Assembly: GCA_030530185.1 (NCBI GenBank)
Contig: JAUMVL010000082.1
Coordinates: 1 to 7,847 of the forward strand
From: Clostridia bacterium
GTDB lineage: Bacteria > Bacillota > Clostridia > Christensenellales > CAG-138
Direction: 5' to 3'
Length of the DNA: 7,847 bases
Part shown: piece after piece, positions 1 through 5,855 of the stretch
Position numbering within the stretch: position 1 is the first letter of the stretch
Layout: the number at the start of each line of letters is the position of its first letter
Translations under genes and position numbers: made by a program
Notes under the pieces: model-generated
The model's database searches: none
Told to the model about the DNA's origin: nothing
The model's input: only the letters and a program-made list of their open reading frames with translations

Positions 1-328
1 CGGTAAGGACCTAAAGCGGAATCTACTGATCGTCCAGCAGGGCGAGCACGAAGAACTGTATTCGACCGATCTTTTATCCGACCGCGTCAATTGGATCACC
101 GGCGAAGCGCCGGCAACCGTCTTTCGCTGCACGGCAAAGTTCCGTTATCGACAGCCGGATCAGGAGGTATCGGTGCGGCTGAATGATGATGGGACAGCCA
201 AGGTTCTGTTCAACAAGCCGCAGCGCGCCGTCACACCAGGTCAGTGGGTTGTATTCTATGACGGTGAGGTTTGTCTCGGCGGTGCGCCAATCGAATCCGT
301 GACGCCGCTGAAAGCCATTTCCCTATGA
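1..328 (+). CDS. mnmA: tRNA-specific 2-thiouridylase MnmA, C-terminal part (5' end outside window)
   Basis: MnmA transfers sulfur to the C2 position of U34 in tRNA-Lys, tRNA-Glu and tRNA-Gln in the cytoplasm. The frame is open from base 2 and gives the last 108 residues before TGA at 326-328. It starts GKDLKRNLLIVQQGEHEELY and continues with WITGEAP, FRCTAKFRYRQ, QRAVTPGQWVVFYDGEVCLGG. These are the conserved signatures of the central and C-terminal beta-barrel part of MnmA, including the AVTPGQ..VFYDG segment close to the end of every family member. The N-terminal PP-loop ATPase domain and the catalytic cysteines lie upstream of the window, so their integrity cannot be judged. The stop overlaps the trmK start as ATGA, so the two are probably translationally coupled in one operon of tRNA modification enzymes. 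Confidence 0.96.
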   Translation, partial: GKDLKRNLLIVQQGEHEELYSTDLLSDRVNWITGEAPATVFRCTAKFRYRQPDQEVSVRLNDDGTAKVLFNKPQRAVTPGQWVVFYDGEVCLGGAPIESVTPLKAISL

Positions 329-1026
329 AACCTCGATACGTGCATCTGTCCCCTCGGCTCGAAGCCGCACTGGAACTGCTCAAAGGCAGCCATGTAGTGG
401 CGGATATCGGCTGTGATCACGGTCGATTGACCGCGGTGCTGCTGCAGCGGCAAGTCTGCGCGCGGGTAATTGCTTCCGATATCAGCGGGGAATCGCTGCA
501 AAAGGCACACGATCTGATCGGCCATATCGGTCTATCGGAGTTTGTCTCATTTCGCGCGGGCGACGGTTTATCCGTATTCCGGGAAGGCGAATGTGACGCA
601 ATTGCTATTTTGGGCATGGGTGGAACGCTGATGGCGCGAATCCTCGACGCAGCGGAGGTGCCGCTCAACGGAGCGAACAGCATCGTGCTTCAGCCGATGC
701 GTGCGCAGAGCGACATTCGCTCCTACCTGCATCAAAACTGCTATCGGATTACGGATGATCGGATTGTCCGGGAAGGAATGCGACTGTATCAGATTCTTCG
801 CGCGGTTCCGGATCATGCTGTGCAGCCGATTCCAAAAGATTGGCCGGAATCGTTCTATGAGGTCGGTTTTGTTTCGTATGAAAAAAAGGATCCGCTGTTG
901 GTGGAACTGATCGATTCTCAATTGAAACAGCATACGTCACGCTTGAAAACGGCAAAAGGAACACCGGGAGAAACAACACTGAGAAAAAAGATCGAAGCAC
1001 TTTTGCAGATTCGATCGCTGCTCTGA
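325..1026 (+). CDS. trmK: tRNA (adenine(22)-N(1))-methyltransferase TrmK
   Basis: TrmK (YqfN family, COG2384) methylates N1 of A22 in the D-arm of tRNA using S-adenosylmethionine. The 233-residue product has the family layout. An N-terminal LSPRLEAALELL helix comes first, then SAM motif I VVADIGCDHGRL (about residues 24-35), the acidic motif II ASDIS (Asp52), AGDGL (78-82), the family hallmark ILGMGG (95-100), and VLQPM (121-125). A basic helical C-terminal arm (about 190-233) resembles the coiled-coil tail known in the family. I chose the ATG at 325 because it overlaps the mnmA stop (ATGA) and gives the family N-terminus MKPRYVHLSPRL. The frame stays open upstream to 271, but that extension lies inside mnmA and does not look like the family. 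A 14-nt gap separates it from the nif3-like gene, the same trmK-nif3 pairing as yqfN-yqfO in Bacillus. Confidence 0.94.
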   Translation: MKPRYVHLSPRLEAALELLKGSHVVADIGCDHGRLTAVLLQRQVCARVIASDISGESLQKAHDLIGHIGLSEFVSFRAGDGLSVFREGECDAIAILGMGGTLMARILDAAEVPLNGANSIVLQPMRAQSDIRSYLHQNCYRITDDRIVREGMRLYQILRAVPDHAVQPIPKDWPESFYEVGFVSYEKKDPLLVELIDSQLKQHTSRLKTAKGTPGETTLRKKIEALLQIRSLL

Positions 1027-1027
1027 T

Positions 1028-1036
1028 GAGAGGAAG
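1028..1036 (+). promoter_or_regulatory. Shine-Dalgarno site that decides the nif3-like start
   Basis: The purine run GAGAGGAAG lies 4 nt before the ATG at 1041, with its GAGG core 7 nt away. It favours that ATG over the in-frame ATG at 1026, which has no Shine-Dalgarno-like sequence upstream. Confidence 0.7.
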
Positions 1037-1040
1037 CTAT

Positions 1041-1817
1041 ATGAACCGGAAAGACTTTACAGAGATGCTTGAAACGATTGCGCCAAAGGAACTGGCGCTG
1101 TCGTATGACAACGTCGGACTGCTCATCGGGACGGATCGCGAGATTCGCAAGGTTTTGGTTGCGCTTGATTGTACGATTGCGGTCGCAAGGGAAGCGGTCG
1201 ATATCGGTGCGGATCTTGTTCTGACGCATCATCCGTTGTTCTTTCACGGCGTGAACCGGATTCTGTCCGACGATCCCGAGACAGCGGCGGCCTATCTGCT
1301 GATTCGGAACGGGATCGGACTATATGCCGCTCATACCAATCTGGATGTGGCCGATGGCGGCGTGAACGATGCACTTGCCGAAACGCTCGGTGTATCGAAT
1401 TGCCGCCCGCTTTGCGAGGATGGAATCGGCCGTGTCGGCGTATTGCAAAAACCGATGCCGCTGCGCGACTTTGTGCAGCTTTGCAATGCCTCGTTGCATA
1501 CGACCGTGCGGTTTTTCGGCGACCCGGACCGGATGGTACAAACGGTCGGGCTGGTCGGCGGCGCAGGCGGCGGGAATGTCGATGATGCTGCAAGGTGCGG
1601 ATGCGACGTCTATGTGACCGGCGAGATGAAGCATCATGAAGTCCTACGCGCAGAATTTTATCATCTTCCGTGCGTTGTGGCAGGACACTACGAAACAGAA
1701 GTTGTTGTTCTGAAAAAATGGATTTCCCGTTTACAGAATGAACAAAATGATGTACAATATTATGAAACGAGTCTTGGAAAGGCTCCACTGATGACCCATG
1801 AGGAGGATGAACAATGA
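1041..1817 (+). CDS. Nif3-like dinuclear metal centre protein (YqfO/YbgI family)
   Basis: This is a member of the NIF3/DUF34 family (PF01784), toroidal hexamers with a two-metal site per subunit. The biochemical role is unsettled; GTP cyclohydrolase type 1-like is only a historical label. With the start at 1041 the protein has 258 residues, the short form without the PII-like insert of Bacillus YqfO. Metal ligands match Escherichia coli YbgI in order and spacing: His63-His64 in LTHHPLFF, His98 and Asp102 in AAHTNLD, and His216 and Glu220 in AGHYETE. Other family signatures are SYDNVGLLIG (21-30), GGAGGG (173-178) and YVTGEMKHHE (191-200). The ATG at 1026 would add five residues but lacks a ribosome site. 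The stop overlaps the next start as ATGA (1814-1817). Family placement is firm; function is not. Confidence 0.93.
   Translation: MNRKDFTEMLETIAPKELALSYDNVGLLIGTDREIRKVLVALDCTIAVAREAVDIGADLVLTHHPLFFHGVNRILSDDPETAAAYLLIRNGIGLYAAHTNLDVADGGVNDALAETLGVSNCRPLCEDGIGRVGVLQKPMPLRDFVQLCNASLHTTVRFFGDPDRMVQTVGLVGGAGGGNVDDAARCGCDVYVTGEMKHHEVLRAEFYHLPCVVAGHYETEVVVLKKWISRLQNEQNDVQYYETSLGKAPLMTHEEDEQ
1801..1806 (+). promoter_or_regulatory. Consensus Shine-Dalgarno site of the zinc-ribbon gene
   Basis: AGGAGG lies 7 nt before the ATG at 1814, inside the last codons of the nif3-like gene. It fixes the start and shows that the downstream frame can be initiated independently despite the ATGA overlap. Confidence 0.85.
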
Positions 1818-2530
1818 GCAGACCCGATGCGATTCTGGACTATCAGAAGGTGGATCTTGAGAAGCAGCAGACGGAAGCAGGCTTGCGCAATACAGAGGCC
1901 CGCATTCGTTACGGCAAGCTGAATAAGCTTTTAAAAGCACAGCAGGCAACATTGAAAAAATTGACCGATGATTTGGAATTGATCTCTGCTTCGGTGCAGC
2001 GCCTGAACCGGCAGCATCAGCAGGTCTTGAAACGGCTGGAACTCGAAACGAGCGAACTGGAAACGCTTGAGGATGATGCGGAAACGACGGCAGAGGAGAT
2101 GACCGAATTCCGGCACGATATCGAACGGCTGAACCGCGAGGTAACCGCGATCGAAAAGGATCTAAAGCAGACATTTACGACGCTTGAAAGGCAGATTGCG
2201 GAATATCAGAAAACACGTCAGGTTGCGGTGAAGGCCAAAAAGGAATACGATCAGGTTAAGGAAATCTGCATCAAGGAGCGCGATGACGTTCAAAAGGAAT
2301 TGGACAACTTCGACCGTCAGCTGGGAGAACTCGAAAAGAACGTCGATCCCAAGCTGATGACCCGCTATAAACGTGCTCGGCAGCATTACGGTACGCCGGT
2401 TGTTCCGGTCAAGGACGGCAAATGCAGCGGCTGCAATATGGGACTGCCGACGCTTGCTTTGTCACGGCTCTCCAGCGGTATGATCGTGGCTGAGTGCGAG
2501 AACTGCGGAAGACTTTTGTATATGGAATAA
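1814..2530 (+). CDS. Coiled-coil protein with C-terminal C4 zinc ribbon (CdsZ/HP0958-like)
   Basis: The 238-residue protein belongs to the C4-type zinc ribbon family (COG1579, PF02591). Residues about 10-190 are almost entirely charged helix rich in Glu, Lys, Gln, Leu and Arg with no membrane segment, as expected for a long antiparallel coiled-coil hairpin. The C-terminus carries CSGC (Cys204, Cys207) and CENC (Cys228, Cys231), with the family sequence MGLPT and the ending GRLLY between and after them. This arrangement would bind one zinc ion. Known relatives include Helicobacter HP0958 (FlgZ), which binds flagellar mRNA and RpoN, and actinobacterial CdsZ. No flagellar gene is in view, so a nucleic-acid-binding or general role is more likely here, but that is inference. 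It is coupled to nif3 by ATGA, as in many genomes, and rnpB begins only about 5 nt after its stop. Confidence 0.92.
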   Translation: MSRPDAILDYQKVDLEKQQTEAGLRNTEARIRYGKLNKLLKAQQATLKKLTDDLELISASVQRLNRQHQQVLKRLELETSELETLEDDAETTAEEMTEFRHDIERLNREVTAIEKDLKQTFTTLERQIAEYQKTRQVAVKAKKEYDQVKEICIKERDDVQKELDNFDRQLGELEKNVDPKLMTRYKRARQHYGTPVVPVKDGKCSGCNMGLPTLALSRLSSGMIVAECENCGRLLYME

Positions 2531-2534
2531 GTTT

Positions 2535-2879
2535 ACACGGTGAGTAAGACAGACGATCGCGGATCCTTCGGGAGATGAGGAAAGTCCGAGCACCACAGGG
2601 CAGAGTGCCGGGTAACACCCGGTGAAGGCGACTTCAAGGAAAGTGCAACAGAAAGAAACCGCCTGCCAAGGCAGGTAAGGATGGAAAGGCGAGGTAAGAG
2701 CTCACCGACGGCATGGCGACATGCCGGTCCTGTAAACCCCACTCGGTGCAAGATTGAATTGGGAGCATTCAATAGCGGCCCGCTACGCTCCTTGTAATCG
2801 CATGAACGGAGCGGCAACGCTTCGTGTAGATAGATGATCGTCCTTTGACAGAACTCGGCTTACGTCTTGCTCACCGTGT
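2535..2879 (+). ncRNA. rnpB: RNase P RNA, bacterial type A
   Basis: This is the catalytic RNA that removes 5' leaders from precursor tRNAs. Conserved region I (GAGGAAAGTCCG, 2577-2588) and region V (ACAGAACTCGGCTTA, 2848-2862) are present and pair as P4/P5. AGTGCAACAGAAAG, GGTAAGAGCTC, GTAAACCCC and TAGATAGATGATCG also match the family. Helices found by eye: P1 2535-2550 with 2864-2879 (16 bp); P2 2552-2558 with 2836-2842; P3 with a TTCG loop at 2564-2573; P8 2608-2622; P9 with a GCGA loop at 2624-2635; P12 with a GCGA loop at 2709-2726; a P16-like stem 2762-2766 with 2787-2791; P18 with a GCAA loop at 2807-2824. The layout is type A, not Bacillus type B. P13/P14 is reduced to one small hairpin (2662-2675). 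Ends are set by P1. Only a weak -10-like TATATG (2519-2524) precedes the gene, so the RNA may be cut from the upstream operon transcript. Confidence 0.97.
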
Positions 2880-2884
2880 TTTTT
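2864..2884 (+). terminator. P1 3' strand plus T6 tract, possible rnpB terminator
   Basis: The 3' half of P1 (2864-2879) runs directly into six T residues (2879-2884). No separate local hairpin exists between rnpB and trpS. If rnpB has a terminator, it would have to use the long-range P1 helix, or a weak local fold. Partial read-through into trpS is the simplest way to express trpS, since no strong promoter is seen in 2885-2918. Confidence 0.35.
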
Positions 2885-2906
2885 GGAACATGACAGAATA
2901 GGAAAC

Positions 2907-2911
2907 AAGGA
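2907..2911 (+). promoter_or_regulatory. Shine-Dalgarno site of trpS
   Basis: AAGGA lies 7 nt before the ATG at 2919 and sets the trpS start. An in-frame TTG at 2883 is rejected because it lies in the rnpB T-run and would add residues foreign to the family. The remaining 34 nt between rnpB and trpS hold no T-box or other recognisable leader. Confidence 0.75.
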
Positions 2912-2918
2912 AATACGC

Positions 2919-4022
2919 ATGGAGAAAAAAATCATTTTGACGGGAGACCGTCCGACGGGAAGATTGCATCTCGGTCATTATGTCGGTTCTTTGAAGCGCA
3001 GAGTGGAGCTGCAAAACTCCGGCGCATACGATGCGATCAATATTCTGATTGCCGATGATCAGGCGCTGACGGACAATGCCGATAATCCCGCAAAGATTCG
3101 GGACAATATCATTAACGTGGTTTTGGATTATCTTTCCGTCGGGATTGATCCGAACGTTTCCACAATTTGCGTACAGTCCGCGTTGCCTGCGCTTCACGCT
3201 TTGACGTTTTATTACCTGAATTTGGTCACAACCGCGCGGCTTTCGCGCAATCCGACTGTAAAGGCAGAGATTCAGATGCGTGGATTTGCGGACGAAGGGC
3301 TGCCGACGGGCTTTTTCACCTACCCGGTGTCGCAGGCCGCAGATATTACCGCGTTCAATGCTACAACCGTTCCGGTCGGAGAGGATCAGCTCCCGATGAT
3401 TGAACAGACGCGGGAAATCGTTGAAAAGTTTAACAAAATATATGGAGAAACTCTTGTTTTGCCGAAGGCCATGATCCCGGAAAACGAGACGCAGCGTCGT
3501 TTGCCCGGTGTGGACGGCAAAGCAAAAATGAGCAAGTCGCTCGGAAATTGTATTTATTTGTCTGACAGCACCAAAATGGTGAAAAAACAGGTGAACGGCA
3601 AGATGTTCACCGATCCGACGCATCTTTTGATCAGCGATCCCGGACACATTGAGGGAAATGTTGTTTTTACCTATCTCGACGCGTTTTGTGAGGATCGTCA
3701 TTTCGCAATGTTTGCGCCGGAGTACGCGAACCTTGACGAAATGAAAGATCATTACCGCAGAGGCGGACTCGGAGACGGGACATGCAAGAAATTCCTGATC
3801 AACGTACTGGAGGAGACGCTTTCGCCCATTCGGGAAAGGCGCGCTGCATGGGAAAAGGACATCGGTGCGGTATATGACATTCTGTCCGAGGGAACGAGAA
3901 AAGCGAACGAGATTACGCATGAAACGCTTGCTCGTGTACGGAAGGCCATGAGAATCGATTATTTCGAGAACAGAAGCATCGTACGGGAATGGGAAAACCT
4001 GTTGAAAGAAACTCGTTTATGA
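2919..4022 (+). CDS. trpS: Tryptophan--tRNA ligase
   Basis: This class I aminoacyl-tRNA synthetase activates tryptophan with ATP and charges tRNA-Trp in the cytoplasm. The 367-residue protein begins KIILTGDRPTGRLHLGHYVG, the GDRPTG-type N-terminus shared with streptococcal TrpRS, with HLGH (17-20) as the HIGH motif. ARLSRNPTVKAEI (106-118), the tryptophan-pocket segment YPVSQAADITAF (135-146), VPVGEDQ and RLPGVDGKAKMSKSLGN (194-210, KMSKS at 203-207) follow in the expected order. YRRGGLGDG and SPIRERR in the helical C-terminal part are also family-typical. From memory the streptococcal form ends soon after the segment equivalent to MRIDYF, so the last 17 or so residues (NRSIVREWENLLKETRL) look like an extension. 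No T-box or tryptophan leader peptide precedes it. The gene sits 39 nt after rnpB and is followed by a hairpin terminator. Confidence 0.96.
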   Translation: MEKKIILTGDRPTGRLHLGHYVGSLKRRVELQNSGAYDAINILIADDQALTDNADNPAKIRDNIINVVLDYLSVGIDPNVSTICVQSALPALHALTFYYLNLVTTARLSRNPTVKAEIQMRGFADEGLPTGFFTYPVSQAADITAFNATTVPVGEDQLPMIEQTREIVEKFNKIYGETLVLPKAMIPENETQRRLPGVDGKAKMSKSLGNCIYLSDSTKMVKKQVNGKMFTDPTHLLISDPGHIEGNVVFTYLDAFCEDRHFAMFAPEYANLDEMKDHYRRGGLGDGTCKKFLINVLEETLSPIRERRAAWEKDIGAVYDILSEGTRKANEITHETLARVRKAMRIDYFENRSIVREWENLLKETRL

Positions 4023-4031
4023 CGATAGAAT
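4002..4031 (+). promoter_or_regulatory. Predicted sigma-A promoter for the downstream operon
   Basis: TTGAAA (4002-4007, 5/6 match to the -35 consensus) and TAGAAT (4026-4031, 5/6 match to the -10 consensus) are separated by 18 nt. The -35 lies inside the last trpS codons and the -10 just after the stop. Transcription should start near 4038, inside the terminator hairpin. It is the best promoter-like sequence in front of the CDF transporter gene. Confidence 0.5.
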
Positions 4032-4034
4032 ATC

Positions 4035-4062
4035 AATACGGCGGACCATACCGCCGTATTTT
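4035..4062 (+). terminator. Intrinsic terminator after trpS
   Basis: AATACGGCGG (4035-4044) and CCGCCGTATT (4051-4060) form a perfect 10-bp stem with a 6-nt loop (ACCATA), followed by a short T-tract (TTTT, 4059-4062) that overlaps the stem end. It begins 12 nt after the trpS stop. The short T-run suggests moderate efficiency. The stem is palindromic and could also work for transcription from the other side, but no converging gene is present. Confidence 0.7.
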
Positions 4063-4106
4063 GAATTGAACAGGAACGGTCACTGCTCTGGTGATGGTAA
4101 CGAGAC

Positions 4107-4112
4107 GGGAGG
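4107..4112 (+). promoter_or_regulatory. Shine-Dalgarno site of the CDF transporter gene
   Basis: GGGAGG lies 5 nt before the ATG at 4118 and selects it over the in-frame upstream starts (GTG 4091, ATG 4094), which would add nine residues and have no ribosome site. Confidence 0.75.
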
Positions 4113-4117
4113 TCTTT

Positions 4118-5272
4118 ATGGAAGAAAACACACAAAAGAGAACGAGAAACGATCTCGCGCAGGCGATCGAAAAGCGCAATCGCGTCATCGTCCGCACGAG
4201 TTTAATCGGCATTGCCGCAAACCTGCTGCTCGTTGCATTCAAGGCGACGATCGGCTTTCTGTCCAATTCCATCGCAGTAATTCTGGATGCGGTCAACAAC
4301 CTGTCCGACGCGCTTTCGTCGGTGATAACGATTATTGGCGCCAAGCTTGCCAATCGGAAGCCGGATAAAAAGCACCCGCTCGGTCACGGTCGGATCGAGT
4401 ATATCAGCGCGATGATCGTGTCGGCGATTGTGCTGTATGCCGGTCTTACCGCTCTGGTCGAATCGGTGAAGAAAATTATCACACCGGAGGAAGCGGATTA
4501 CTCCGTGACCTCGCTGATCATCATTGCTGCGGCGATCGTCGTCAAACTGATCTTAGGCAGATTCGTGAAAGCGCAGGGGGAGAAGGTCAATTCCGGCTCG
4601 CTGATTGCATCCGGTTCGGATGCCGTGTTTGATGCGATCCTGTCTGCATCGGTGCTTGCTTCGGCGATTCTGTTCCTGCTGACGGGTATCTCGCTCGAGG
4701 CATACGTCGGCGTTGTGATTTCTATCTTTATCATCAAATCCGGCATCGAGATGATGACCGATACACTGAGTGATATTCTCGGACGCAGAGCCGATCCGGA
4801 GGTGACAAACCGCATCAAAGAGCTTTTGAACGAAGCGCCGGAGGTGCGCGGTGCGTTCGACCTCGTTCTCTACAACTACGGCCCGAATCGCAATTACGGC
4901 TCCGTGCATCTCGAGCTGCCGGATACCATGACGGTTGATCAAGTCGATCAACTGTCGCGCAGACTTCAAGAGCGCGTCTATCTCGAGACAGGCGTGATCC
5001 TAACGGGCGTCGGCGTGTATTCTTACAATACGAGCGACAACGAGAGCGCCCGCATGCGCAATCGGATTTTTGAACAGGTCATGTCGCACGATTGGGCACT
5101 GCAGTTTCACGGATTCTACGTTGATTCGGAAGAAAAGGAGCTCCGGTTCGATGTGGTGATGAGCTTCGACGTCGACCATGCGGAAGCCTTAAAGACGCTG
5201 TATGACGAGATCGGTTCACTCTATCCGGACTATCACCTGCAGATCACAGCGGATGTGGATGTAACGGATTGA
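4118..5272 (+). CDS. Cation diffusion facilitator transporter, probably Mn(II) exporter (MntE-like)
   Basis: CDF proteins are dimeric membrane antiporters that export divalent metals, usually against protons. The 384-residue protein has six predicted membrane helices, at about 24-46, 49-76, 95-115, 130-150, 165-187 and 194-212. The family loop KKHPLGHGRIEYI is at 84-96. Helix 2 carries DAVNNLSD with Asn60 and Asp64 (NxxxD); helix 5 carries SDAVFDA with Asp168 and Asp172 (DxxxD). This ND-DD set resembles the manganese exporter MntE of streptococci rather than the zinc-type HD-HD set, so Mn(II) is the best guess, inferred from motif only. The cytosolic C-terminus is long: a ferredoxin-like dimerisation domain (about 225-305) is followed by about 70 further residues (316-384) that look like a second such module. 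Many CDFs stop near 300 residues. It is the first gene of the second operon. Confidence 0.93.
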   Translation: MEENTQKRTRNDLAQAIEKRNRVIVRTSLIGIAANLLLVAFKATIGFLSNSIAVILDAVNNLSDALSSVITIIGAKLANRKPDKKHPLGHGRIEYISAMIVSAIVLYAGLTALVESVKKIITPEEADYSVTSLIIIAAAIVVKLILGRFVKAQGEKVNSGSLIASGSDAVFDAILSASVLASAILFLLTGISLEAYVGVVISIFIIKSGIEMMTDTLSDILGRRADPEVTNRIKELLNEAPEVRGAFDLVLYNYGPNRNYGSVHLELPDTMTVDQVDQLSRRLQERVYLETGVILTGVGVYSYNTSDNESARMRNRIFEQVMSHDWALQFHGFYVDSEEKELRFDVVMSFDVDHAEALKTLYDEIGSLYPDYHLQITADVDVTD

Positions 5273-5285
5273 GAAAGGACAGCGG

Positions 5286-5855
5286 ATGGTTTATCTGATC
5301 GGGGGCAGCAGCCATGTCGGAAAAACGCTGCTTGCTCAAAAGTTGATGGAACGATATGGCGTTCCATACGTGTCGCTTGACCATCTGAAGATGGCGTTTA
5401 TCCGTACCGGAAAGACAACATTGTCGGTAGAGGATGATTATGAAATGCGCTATTTTCTGTGGCCGTTCGTTGCAGAATGGGTCAAGACGGCGATCGAGAA
5501 CAACCAGAATTTGATTTTGGAGGGATGCTATATTCCGGATTCATGGCAGGAATCCTTTGACGAATCGTATCTCTCGCAAATTCGCTGCGTGTTTCTCGTC
5601 ATGAGCGAGGAGTATCTGCGTGCGCATTTTTCTGATGTTGCAGACTATGCGAACGTGATAGAACGTCGCAAGGACGATCATCTTGATTTGGAACGACTGA
5701 TCGCTTGCAGCAAGGGGTTCAAAGAAGATTGCATCGCGGCGGACATACCATATTGCGAAATTACGGATGTGTTCGACTTGGAATGGATCACGGATCGGAT
5801 TGCAGCCGTTTTAGAGCTTTCAAACACGAAACATGGATCGAAAAAAGAATCGTAA
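5286..5855 (+). CDS. P-loop kinase-like protein of unknown substrate
   Basis: The 189-residue soluble protein starts with a beta strand and Walker A motif GSSHVGKT (residues 7-14, Lys13, Thr14). A Walker B-like strand LILEG is at 76-80 and an arginine-rich IERRKDDH stretch at 125-132 could be the mobile lid. VSLDHLKMAF (29-38) is in the place where nucleoside and adenylate kinases bind the acceptor. The size and order fit the P-loop kinase superfamily that databases label adenylate kinase-like, AAA_18 or 2-phosphoglycerate kinase-like; the true substrate cannot be read from the sequence. Small proteins of this kind are common in gut Clostridia. AAAGGA (5274-5279) stands 6 nt before the ATG, and the start is 13 nt after the CDF stop, so co-transcription is likely. 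The 3' end overlaps the next gene by 23 nt. Confidence 0.85.
   Translation: MVYLIGGSSHVGKTLLAQKLMERYGVPYVSLDHLKMAFIRTGKTTLSVEDDYEMRYFLWPFVAEWVKTAIENNQNLILEGCYIPDSWQESFDESYLSQIRCVFLVMSEEYLRAHFSDVADYANVIERRKDDHLDLERLIACSKGFKEDCIAADIPYCEITDVFDLEWITDRIAAVLELSNTKHGSKKES

Noticed and set aside
271..324. Upstream extension of trmK to an alternative start at 271
   Set aside because: It overlaps mnmA coding sequence and adds residues unlike the family, whereas ATG 325 gives the ATGA coupling and the conserved N-terminus.
1123..1788. Minus-strand open frame of 221 codons opposite the nif3-like gene
   Set aside because: The product is an Arg/Ser/His-rich, low-complexity translation with no family signature, and the + strand frame is a complete Nif3 protein.
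2494..2524. Promoter for rnpB (GCGAGA-17-TATATG)
   Set aside because: The -10 matches 4/6 and the -35 only 3/6. The spacing would give a start near 2531, which fits, but the match is too weak to list as a feature.
2871..3920. Long open frame on the minus strand (about 349 codons) opposite trpS
   Set aside because: It lies entirely antisense to a clear trpS and part of rnpB. Its translation is rich in Arg, His and Cys with no recognisable domain, and no ribosome site was seen; it is a shadow of trpS codon usage.
4066..4117. Second promoter close to the CDF transporter gene (TTGAAC at 4066)
   Set aside because: No acceptable -10 hexamer occurs 16-18 nt downstream.
4063..4117. Metal-responsive riboswitch (yybP-ykoY type) ahead of the CDF transporter
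   Set aside because: Only about 55 nt separate the hairpin from the start, too short for that aptamer, and none of its conserved sequence was recognised.
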